A DNA stretch of 54,585 nucleotides from an uncultured Blautia sp. (GTDB lineage: Bacteria > Bacillota > Clostridia > Lachnospirales > Lachnospiraceae), in assembly GCA_900551075.1 (NCBI GenBank), contig URVB01000022.1, positions 1-54,585 on the forward strand. Reading direction: 5' to 3'. This document shows positions 48,372 to 54,585 of the stretch, in pieces. Each line of letters starts with the position of its first letter. Position 1 is the first letter of the stretch. The position numbers and the translations under genes were made by a program. The notes under the pieces were generated by a model, which was given only the letters and a program-made list of their open reading frames with translations, ran no database searches and had not been told where the DNA came from.

Positions 48372-49082
48372 TCATACTTCATCCAATAACTCAAATCCCA
48401 CCTGCCCATCAGCAGAATCCGCCTCCCGGACAGAAACCATATCCCCTTCCTCCAAGTAAATAAACTGGAAATCATCCTCATCCTCAATTTCATAATTGCT
48501 GGTCTCATAACTTCCAGTCACCTGTATGGTTGCGGACCCCTCTGACACATAAAGCTCATATGTACCCGGAGGCAGATCAAAGCCTACTTCTGCTTCATAT
48601 CCCTCATCCAGAGAATACCGGGGCCTGTCACTGTCTTCCCATACGGTTATACCGGGACCGGAAATCCCGGAAAAAGAATACGACACCTTGCTTTGATATT
48701 CGTCTCTAACATTATTGATCACACTCGGCAAAATGCCGAACAGAATAGTGAAAACCGTTATAATCACACCCAGCCTGGACGCTTTGCTGCTCGTCTTTTC
48801 CTTTTGCTTCTTCGTTACTGTATCTGCCCTGCGCGCCTGCTGCTGATATGTCTTTGTATTCATTTTGGATGCACGCTTCTGGCCGGAGAACCTCCTGTCC
48901 CCCAAAGGCACCTGCTGCTCCCGCATTGCTTTTTTTGCCTGCTCCGTCGCATGGCGGTAATGATCGCTGCGGTTTTCATTCAAATGATACAGAACTTCAT
49001 CCTTCCGATAAGGCATCCCGCAAAGCGTACATCTCCCGTCTGCAATCGGTCCATCACAGACCTGGCATCTTTTTCCTCTCAT
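48372..49082 (-). CDS. Zinc-ribbon single-pass membrane protein, unknown function
   Basis: A 236-aa protein that begins with a zinc ribbon (CQVCDGPIADGRCTLCG). A basic, Gln-rich cytoplasmic region (about 30-105), one membrane segment (about 108-126, VIITVFTILFGILPSVI) and an acidic extracytoplasmic beta domain (about 130-236, with PPGTYELYVSEGSATIQVTG) follow. The ATG at 49082 has AGGAGA upstream; the frame is open to 49274 but that part runs into the divergent asnA promoter. No family was recognised. It is monocistronic between nrdD and asnA and divergent from asnA. Confidence 0.8.
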   Translation of the reverse strand: MRGKRCQVCDGPIADGRCTLCGMPYRKDEVLYHLNENRSDHYRHATEQAKKAMREQQVPLGDRRFSGQKRASKMNTKTYQQQARRADTVTKKQKEKTSSKASRLGVIITVFTILFGILPSVINNVRDEYQSKVSYSFSGISGPGITVWEDSDRPRYSLDEGYEAEVGFDLPPGTYELYVSEGSATIQVTGSYETSNYEIEDEDDFQFIYLEEGDMVSVREADSADGQVGFELLDEV

Positions 49083-49173
49083 ATTACCGTCTCCTGCCCT
49101 CATATATTCCAATAACCGATACATTTTCTTTTTACTATTGTATCTATTTTTTAAAAATCTTTCAAGGTTAAAA

Positions 49174-49202
49174 TTGCAAAGGAGGATTTTTCCTGTTATA
49201 AT
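49174..49202 (+). promoter_or_regulatory. asnA promoter
   Basis: TTGCAA (49174-49179) and TATAAT (49197-49202) are 17 bases apart. The leader is only about 35 nt, too short for a T-box. Confidence 0.85.
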
Positions 49203-49241
49203 GAAAAAATGTTTTATTCTACTTTTGAAGGAGGACTTCCC

Positions 49242-50249
49242 ATGGAACAAATCAAAATTCCTACAGGCTATCAATCAGACCTGAATCTGCATGATACCCA
49301 GGTTGCTATTAAAACGGTTAAAGACTTTTTCCAGCAGACCTTAGCGCAAAAGCTGAATCTGCTCCGTGTTTCCGCCCCCATCTTCGTGGCACCGAGCACA
49401 GGTCTGAACGATAACTTAAACGGCGTGGAACGCCCTGTCAGCTTCGATATCAAAGGTCAGGATGAAAACGCTGAAATCGTTCATTCCCTTGCCAAATGGA
49501 AACGCTATGCACTGAAAAAATACGGCTTTTCCCACGGCGAAGGACTGTATACGGACATGGTTGCAATCCGCCGGGATGAGGACATAGACAATATCCACTC
49601 TGTCTATGTAGACCAGTGGGATTGGGAAAAGATCATCTCCAAGGAAGAACGCAGCATGGATACTCTGATCCATACGGTCCGTTCTATCTACGCCGTTCTG
49701 CGCAAAACTGAGAAATACATGGCAGTACAGTATGATTACATAGAGGAAATTCTTCCGAAAGAAATCGCTTTTGTTACCACACAGGAGCTGGTAGATATGT
49801 ATCCGGACTGTACCCCCAAGGAACGTGAATATAAGATTGTCAAAGAAAAAGGGGCTGTCTTCCTCATGCAGGTAGGCAAAACCTTAAGCAACGGCGAACG
49901 CCACGACGGACGTGCACCGGACTATGACGATTGGGAATTAAACGGTGATATTCTGGTATATTATCCGATACTGGACATTGCCCTGGAACTGTCCTCCATG
50001 GGTATCCGTGTAGATGAAGATGCTCTTGACAAACAGCTTTCTATCGCCGGCTGTGACGACCGCAGAGAGCTGGATTTCCAGAAGGCAATCTTCAGCAAAG
50101 AACTGCCGTATACCATCGGAGGCGGTATCGGCCAGTCCAGAATCTGTATGTTTTTCCTGCGCAAAGCACACATCGGTGAGGTTCATGCCTCTCTGTGGCC
50201 CGCAGCCGTACAGGAGGAAGCTGCTGCACACGGCGTACAGCTCTTATAA
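49242..50249 (+). CDS. asnA: Aspartate--ammonia ligase (asparagine synthetase A)
   Basis: AsnA makes asparagine from aspartate, ammonia and ATP. The 335-aa protein is related to class II aminoacyl-tRNA synthetases and has APIFVAPSTGLNDNLNGVERPVSF, DMVAIRRDED, YVDQWDWEK and the C-terminal GGGIGQSRICMFFL motif 3. The ATG at 49242 follows GAAGGAGG. It is monocistronic; its terminator appears to be cut after the first half-stem. Confidence 0.96.
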   Translation: MEQIKIPTGYQSDLNLHDTQVAIKTVKDFFQQTLAQKLNLLRVSAPIFVAPSTGLNDNLNGVERPVSFDIKGQDENAEIVHSLAKWKRYALKKYGFSHGEGLYTDMVAIRRDEDIDNIHSVYVDQWDWEKIISKEERSMDTLIHTVRSIYAVLRKTEKYMAVQYDYIEEILPKEIAFVTTQELVDMYPDCTPKEREYKIVKEKGAVFLMQVGKTLSNGERHDGRAPDYDDWELNGDILVYYPILDIALELSSMGIRVDEDALDKQLSIAGCDDRRELDFQKAIFSKELPYTIGGGIGQSRICMFFLRKAHIGEVHASLWPAAVQEEAAAHGVQLL

Positions 50250-50261
50250 TAACGACAGCAT

Positions 50262-50279
50262 AAAAAAGCGTCTTCGACT
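50262..50279 (+). other. Half of a terminator; probable left insertion junction
   Basis: AAAAAAGCGTCTTCGAC after asnA looks like the first arm and loop of a rho-independent terminator whose second arm (GCTTTTTT) is missing. From here on the base composition becomes A+T-rich and the genes are of accessory type, so the left edge of an inserted element probably lies at about 50277-50280. Confidence 0.45.
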
Positions 50280-50327
50280 TGAATATGTTTACACAGTTCT
50301 ATTAGTTAGCCAAAATAGAGCATATAA

Positions 50328-50357
50328 ATAACCTTGACACAGCGTTGTCAAGGTTAT
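50328..50357. promoter_or_regulatory. 30-bp perfect palindrome, probable WYL-regulator operator
   Basis: ATAACCTTGACA, six bases CAGCGT, TGTCAAGGTTAT: 12-bp perfect arms. It contains the -35 element, so a bound protein would block the promoter; the adjacent regulator gene suggests autoregulation. Confidence 0.8.
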
Positions 50358-50363
50358 TATAAT
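50334..50363 (+). promoter_or_regulatory. Promoter of the WYL-UDG-MFS cassette
   Basis: TTGACA (50334-50339) and TATAAT (50358-50363) are 18 bases apart; a second TATAAT overlaps at 50363-50368. Confidence 0.8.
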
Positions 50364-50388
50364 ATAATCAAGCTATGGAGGTGATGAA

Positions 50389-51306
50389 TTGCAAGAAAGC
50401 AGACTGTTTAGAATTTTGTATTATCTATTGGATAAGGGGCGCGCTACTGCTCCCGAATTAGCAGAGAAATTTGAAGTATCTGTCCGCACAATTTATCGTG
50501 ATGTGGACGCTATAAGTAGCGCGGGTATTCCTATCTATGTTACAACTGGAAGAAATGGCGGCATACAGTTTCTTGATGATTATGTCCTCAATAAATCTTT
50601 TTTTTCAGATAGCGAAAAGTTAGAAATATTATCCAGTTTACAAAGTCTATCAGCCGTTCAATATCCAGAAGTAGACACCATTTTGAGCAAACTTGGTGCC
50701 ATTTTTCAAACCAGTTTAACCGACTGGATCGACGTAGATTTTTCACGTTGGGGAAGTGTTGCGGAAAACGAAAATAGATTGTTTAGACAACTAAAACAAG
50801 CTATATTAGAAAACCATGAAATCACCTTTGATTATCACGCTTCTTCCGGGGATAGCTGTAAAAGAAATGTATATCCATACAAATTAGTCTATAAAGACAA
50901 GGCATGGTATTTGTATGCTCTATGTCTTTCGCAAAATGAAAACAGATTGTTTCGTCTTTCAAGGATAAAAAACCTAAATTTAACCAAAATACATTTTGAA
51001 CGAAAAGCAGATACATACCAGTATCATTCCGTTTTTCCAATGCCGGAGGAAATAGGAAATTTAATAGACTTAGAATTGGAATTTACTTTAGATGTTGGGT
51101 ATAGGTTGTTTGATACGCTGGACGATACAGCTATTACAAAGCATGAAAACGGATATACGGTTAAACTCACCCTGCCGGAAAATGATTGGATATATGATTT
51201 TCTTATGTCATTCGGAAACAAAGTAACAATCATTCGACCTAAATCTATTCGTCGAACATTGAAAACAAAGCATGAAGAAGCAAGCAATCATCATAAAGGA
51301 GAATAA
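50389..51306 (+). CDS. YafY/DeoR-like WYL-domain transcriptional regulator
   Basis: A 305-aa regulator with an N-terminal helix-turn-helix (RATAPELAEKFEVSVRTIYRDVDAI) and a wing (YVTTGRNGGIQFLDDYVLNKSF). A WYL domain (KLVYKDKAWYLYALCLSQNENRLFRLSRIKN) and a C-terminal extension follow. WYL domains sense ligands, often nucleic-acid-related. A TTG start with GGAGGTG 5 bases upstream fits; the ATG at 50384 is out of frame. Codons favour A/T, unlike neighbours to the left. It overlaps no gene and leads a three-gene unit. Confidence 0.9.
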   Translation: MQESRLFRILYYLLDKGRATAPELAEKFEVSVRTIYRDVDAISSAGIPIYVTTGRNGGIQFLDDYVLNKSFFSDSEKLEILSSLQSLSAVQYPEVDTILSKLGAIFQTSLTDWIDVDFSRWGSVAENENRLFRQLKQAILENHEITFDYHASSGDSCKRNVYPYKLVYKDKAWYLYALCLSQNENRLFRLSRIKNLNLTKIHFERKADTYQYHSVFPMPEEIGNLIDLELEFTLDVGYRLFDTLDDTAITKHENGYTVKLTLPENDWIYDFLMSFGNKVTIIRPKSIRRTLKTKHEEASNHHKGE

Positions 51307-51310
51307 AGAC

Positions 51311-51904
51311 ATGAATATTAAAAAAGAAATTGAAACAAAAGTAGGTGTAGCAAACGGTATATATCTAAACAATATTGATGTTGACCCACTCACGATTAAA
51401 GCGATTATGATAAATGAAGTTGTCTCCTCTGACCCCTTACAAGATTTTTATGGAACCCCCGACGCTGATTATCTGAAAACAGCTATTCCTCTTTTACAAG
51501 GAGCAGGAGCAGAGGTTACTTCCATACAAGACATATTACAAAAGGGTATCTATATCACAAATGCTGTAAAAATTCCAAAGACAGAATATGCTATTGATAA
51601 AAGTAGCATTGAAAGTAGTTTGCCTTATTTAGAAGCAGAGATTTCTTTATTCCCCAATATAAAAGTTATTATGCTTATGGGTGATGTTGCAAAGAAAGCC
51701 TTTAACATGATTGCGAAAAAGTCAACGAAGAAAAATGCTGTTCCCGCCGTTTCGACCTATAAATTGCGGAATAGCGAAATTTATTATAAGGGTATCCGAG
51801 TAATGCCCTCATATATAATGACAGGAGGAAACATTTTAATCGAAAAGTCAAAAGTAACAATGGCAACCGAGGACATTGCTACTATGTTAGAAATAATCAA
51901 GTAA
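51311..51904 (+). CDS. Uracil-DNA glycosylase-superfamily-like protein
   Basis: A 197-aa protein with the order of segments of family 4/5 UDGs: an N-terminal DPLQDFYGTPDADYLKT block (in place of the GEAPGxxED...GxPF motif), GIYITNAVKIPKT (like the TNxVKC segment) and LPYLEAEISLFPNIKVIMLMGDVAKKAF (like the P-x-V-I-x-x-LG strand). A C-terminal TGGNILIEKSK block stands where the HPS catalytic loop usually is. The HPS-type His is not visible and there are no iron-sulfur Cys residues, so base excision activity is doubtful. ATG at 51311 follows AAAGGAG, 4 bases after the regulator. Confidence 0.7.
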   Translation: MNIKKEIETKVGVANGIYLNNIDVDPLTIKAIMINEVVSSDPLQDFYGTPDADYLKTAIPLLQGAGAEVTSIQDILQKGIYITNAVKIPKTEYAIDKSSIESSLPYLEAEISLFPNIKVIMLMGDVAKKAFNMIAKKSTKKNAVPAVSTYKLRNSEIYYKGIRVMPSYIMTGGNILIEKSKVTMATEDIATMLEIIK

Positions 51905-51928
51905 AAGCAACATAAAAATTTTGAAAGC

Positions 51929-51956
51929 CTGACAACCACTGTCAGACTTTTATTTT
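51929..51956 (+). terminator. Hairpin with T-run between the UDG-like and MFS genes
   Basis: CTGACA, 5-base loop, TGTCAG, then ACTTTTATTTTT. The stem is short, so it may only attenuate read-through into the transporter gene. Confidence 0.65.
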
Positions 51957-51989
51957 TATACTTGGAGAAAAAACTTTAAGAGGTAGGGT

Positions 51990-53234
51990 ATGAAAGCAAA
52001 AACATTAAACCGAAATTTTTTATTTCTGATAATAGGACAGGCTTCATCTATGTTTGGAACTGTTTTACTCAAATTTACCGTTTCTTTGTTAATACTTGAT
52101 CTAACCAGTTCCGCCGCTTTGTTTGGGACAATTACAGCAATCAGTTATCTGCCCCCTATTTTTTTATCTCCTATCGGCGGTATTATAGCTGATCGCAATA
52201 ATAAAAGAAATCTTATGATTGCTTTAGATAGCCTATATGGTATTATGGCTGTCCTATTAGTGCTTTCATTATCATTTTCCCATGTGCTTATTTTGGTAAC
52301 TATTATCATGGTAGGATTGGCAGTTGTATCTTCTTTTGAAACCCCTGTCGTGCAATCAAGCATACCACTCATTCAAGAAAAAGACAGCCTCATACAATCC
52401 AATGCCATTGTTAGTCAAATAAATATGCTTGCTAATCTAATTGTACCGTTATTAGCAGGATTGCTTTATAGTGCAGTTGGAAAAGCATATTTACAGGGTG
52501 TACGAATTATTTTTTGGGGGTGTGCCATTTGTTTTTTTTCTGCCGCTATCCTTGAAGCGTTCATAAAAATACCGCATATTACATTGCCCCAAATTAGCAA
52601 CCCATTACACACAATAAAAAGGGACTTAGGCGAAAGTTTATATTTCCTAACATCAAAACAGATATATGTATTCAAAGCAATTCTTCTAAATGCTGCTTTT
52701 GTTTTACTGATACAGCCTTTAATTACAACAGGCGCACCATTCATAATACGAGTTGTACTTAATTTGAACTCTGTATTAAATGGTCTGTCACAGGCTTTTA
52801 TGGGAGCTGCCGGACTTACAGGAGGGATAATTGCCGGAGCGATTGCTAATAAATTCAAAACAGACAAAATCTATCGGCTGTTCTGGATTATGGGTATATC
52901 AATAGCTGTTTTTGGCACAAGTCTTTTGTTTAATCTTTCTGCAAACTTGACTTATATTATTCTTGTAATTATTGGCATTGTTATTTTCGTGAGTGCAAGC
53001 ATAGCGGGGATTTATATTATGTCAGCCATTCAACAGAATGTACCCGATGATATGTTGGGACGTATCATGTCCTTTTATTCAGCAATAGTAAGCGTTGCTC
53101 TACCAGTAGGTATTTTAGTCTATGGCTATCTATATGAAAAGTTTATAAATTATCTCCCTGTTATAATGTTTTTAACCTCAATCGCAATATTAGTCATAGG
53201 CTATATTGGCAAAAAAACCTATCGCCATTTATAA
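51990..53234 (+). CDS. MFS efflux transporter, DHA3/macrolide-efflux type
   Basis: A 414-aa major facilitator with twelve predicted membrane segments. It begins NRNFLFLIIGQASSMFGTVLLKFTVSLLI and has the loop 2-3 motif GGIIADRNNKRNLMI (motif A-like) and QSSIPLIQEKDSLIQSNA. This organisation matches the DHA3 group that includes Mef-type macrolide and other drug exporters, although substrate cannot be read. RBS AAGAGGTAGGG precedes the ATG. A+T-rich codon use matches the two genes before it, supporting acquisition as one cassette under the WYL regulator. Confidence 0.88.
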   Translation: MKAKTLNRNFLFLIIGQASSMFGTVLLKFTVSLLILDLTSSAALFGTITAISYLPPIFLSPIGGIIADRNNKRNLMIALDSLYGIMAVLLVLSLSFSHVLILVTIIMVGLAVVSSFETPVVQSSIPLIQEKDSLIQSNAIVSQINMLANLIVPLLAGLLYSAVGKAYLQGVRIIFWGCAICFFSAAILEAFIKIPHITLPQISNPLHTIKRDLGESLYFLTSKQIYVFKAILLNAAFVLLIQPLITTGAPFIIRVVLNLNSVLNGLSQAFMGAAGLTGGIIAGAIANKFKTDKIYRLFWIMGISIAVFGTSLLFNLSANLTYIILVIIGIVIFVSASIAGIYIMSAIQQNVPDDMLGRIMSFYSAIVSVALPVGILVYGYLYEKFINYLPVIMFLTSIAILVIGYIGKKTYRHL

Positions 53235-53277
53235 AATATCAACTTTATAATACATAAGAAAATTTTGTATCTGCCGG

Positions 53278-53378
53278 ATGACGGCAAAAGAAAAAAAGCC
53301 GTCATACAGCAGAGGTATTTTCACGCGCCTAATTTTACACGGCGGCTTTTGAGAGATCAAAGCCGTCGTTTCTTTTAT
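53278..53378 (+). promoter_or_regulatory. Repeated GCCGTC hairpins in the integrase leader
   Basis: First hairpin: ATGACGGC (53278-53285), A-rich 12-base loop, GCCGTCAT (53298-53305). Second: GGCGGCTTT (53341-53349), loop, AAAGCCGTC (53359-53367), then GTTTCTTTTAT, a terminator shape. The GCCGTC arms are interchangeable, so alternate pairings are possible. It may terminate the MFS transcript and control integrase expression. Confidence 0.65.
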
Positions 53379-53434
53379 CCTCTAAAGTAATACGCGGTTT
53401 TTGTTAAAGCGGCTGCGAAAGGAGGAGCAAAACA

Positions 53435-54585
53435 ATGTCGGAGAAAAGACGTGATAATAGAAACCGCATTTTGCGTTCGGGAGAGAGCCAACGAAAAGAC
53501 GGGAGATATACTTACAAATATACTGATACTTTTGGCAAAGTGCAATTTGTCTACGCTTGGAAGTTAGTGCCTACGGACAAAACCCCTGCCGGGAAGCGCG
53601 ACGACATATCCCTTAGAGAAAAGGAAAAAGAGATACAGAAAGACCTTGACGACGGGATAGACACAATCGGAAAGAAAATGACGGTATGCGAGCTTTACGC
53701 AAAGCAGACGCGCCACCGGGGAAATGTAAGGTACAACACCACACAGGGGCGCAAGCGGCTGATGAAGCTGCTGGAAGCGGATAAACTTGGTTCCTGCCCT
53801 ATTGACAGTGTGAAGCTGTCCGACGCGAAAGAATGGGCGTTACGCATGAAAGAAAAGGGAATATCCTACAAGACCATAAGCAATGACAAGCGTTCCTTAA
53901 AAGCCGCGTTCTATACGGCGATACAGGACGACTGCATAAGGAAAAACCCCTTTGACTTTCAGCTTAACACCGTGATCGAGGACGACACAGAGCCGAAAGT
54001 ACCCCTCACAGCGGAACAGGAAGTAAGCCTTTTATCCTTTATGCAAAGTGATAGCGTCTATCAGAAATACCGTGACGAGGTTATCATACTATTAGGGACA
54101 GGGCTTCGGATTTCCGAACTCTGCGGGCTGACTGAAACCGACCTTGACTTTGAAAACCGGGTAATCAATGTAGACCACCAGCTTTTACGGAGCGCGGAAA
54201 CCGGGTACTACATAGAAAAGCCTAAAACGCAAAGCGGTATCAGACAGATTCCAATGAGTGAAAAAGTGTATGAAGCGTTGGGGCGCGTGTTGGAAAACCG
54301 CAAGGGCGCGAAAACGACCACCATTGACGGGTACAGCAATTTCCTTTTCCTCAACCGGGACGGCAACCCTAAAACAAATATAAACTATGCTACAATGTTT
54401 CGGGGGCTTGCAAAAAAGTATAACAAATGCCATGAGGAAGCCTTACCCAAAGTAATGACACCGCACACCTTACGCCATACGTTCTGCACCAATTTAGCCA
54501 ATGCGGGCATGAACCCGAAAGCGTTACAGTATATCATGGGACACTCCAATATCACCATGACGCTGAACTACTACGCACACGCAAC
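53435..54585 (+). CDS. int: Tn916-type tyrosine recombinase (integrase), 3' end cut off
   Basis: 383 codons are visible, open to the window edge; Tn916 Int is about 405 aa, so only some 20 residues are missing. It starts MSEKRRDNRNRILRSGESQR, has the N-terminal arm-binding beta domain (QFVYAWKLVPTDKTPAGKRD), the SAM-like core-binding domain and the catalytic residues: Arg in LGTGLRISELCGL, Lys in YYIEKPKTQSGIRQ, HTLRHTFCTN, GHSN and the Tyr in LNYYAHA. RBS AAAGGAGGAG is strong. No xis gene precedes it, unlike Tn916. It is more G+C-rich than the three genes before it. Confidence 0.93.
   Translation, partial: MSEKRRDNRNRILRSGESQRKDGRYTYKYTDTFGKVQFVYAWKLVPTDKTPAGKRDDISLREKEKEIQKDLDDGIDTIGKKMTVCELYAKQTRHRGNVRYNTTQGRKRLMKLLEADKLGSCPIDSVKLSDAKEWALRMKEKGISYKTISNDKRSLKAAFYTAIQDDCIRKNPFDFQLNTVIEDDTEPKVPLTAEQEVSLLSFMQSDSVYQKYRDEVIILLGTGLRISELCGLTETDLDFENRVINVDHQLLRSAETGYYIEKPKTQSGIRQIPMSEKVYEALGRVLENRKGAKTTTIDGYSNFLFLNRDGNPKTNINYATMFRGLAKKYNKCHEEALPKVMTPHTLRHTFCTNLANAGMNPKALQYIMGHSNITMTLNYYAHA

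Noticed and set aside
49100..49241. A T-box leader before asnA
   Set aside because: The promoter is only about 40 bases from the start codon, leaving no room for a T-box.
54185..54433. An 82-residue minus-strand frame inside int
   Set aside because: It is antisense to conserved integrase catalytic sequence and has no supporting features.
1..54585. CRISPR arrays, tRNA or rRNA genes and insertion sequences
   Set aside because: None was recognised: no regularly spaced repeats, no tRNA-like cloverleaf noticed and no transposase frame. A tRNA scan would settle the RNA part.

Overview
The window is a stretch of Gram-positive anaerobe chromosome, most likely from a gut Lachnospiraceae (Clostridia) species. 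Four things point there: the dcw cell-wall/division cluster with mraZ-rsmH-ftsL and two adjacent class B PBPs, the Firmicutes-type priA-def-fmt-rsmB-rlmN-prpC-prkC-rsgA-rpe-thiN run, an ATP-cone anaerobic ribonucleotide reductase, and a Tn916-type integrase at the right end. The species cannot be fixed from sequence alone. Coding density is high and overlapping starts/stops are common, so most genes sit in long operons.

Region by region. (1) 77-12406, minus strand: dcw cluster, transcribed mraZ, rsmH, ftsL, PBP, PBP, mraY, murD, ftsW, murA, ftsQ, from a clear promoter with a phased array of MraZ boxes; murG, murF and murC are not in it. Two extracytoplasmic C-terminal tails (FtsQ and the first PBP) carry acidic Gly/Tyr-rich repeats. 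(2) 12483-14865, minus: lgt and ychF. (3) 14862-28395, minus: a housekeeping translation/signalling run (thiN, rpe, rsgA, prkC, prpC, rlmN, rsmB, a YugP-like peptidase with an altered metal motif, fmt, def, priA) behind murE. (4) 28447-30967: a sortase-type surface protein, then about 1.1 kb without ordinary genes that holds a well-formed candidate type I toxin-antitoxin module flanked by 28-bp direct repeats. (5) 30968-37390: GntR regulator, NhaC-type antiporter with a Cys/Met-metabolism PLP enzyme, carbamate kinase with a structured 5' leader, and an Rrf2 regulator paired with an Ldh2/AllD-type dehydrogenase. (6) 37415-45868, minus: an ascorbate-type (ula) PTS locus (ulaG, IIA, IIC, IIB, HAD phosphatase, DeoR regulator) continued by HPr, enzyme I and an unrecognised cytosolic beta-propeller protein; ulaD/E/F are absent. 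(7) 46043-50249: nrdD, a zinc-ribbon membrane protein and asnA. (8) About 50277 to the end: an A+T-rich acquired cassette (WYL regulator, UDG-like protein, MFS exporter) followed by a Tn916-type integrase cut by the window edge.

The strongest leads for unusual biology are the FtsQ/PBP tail repeats, the type I toxin-antitoxin module, the beta-propeller in the ula locus, the carbamate-kinase leader, and the apparent insertion of the right-hand cassette into the asnA terminator. All functional calls rest on recognised motifs and context; no database search was run.
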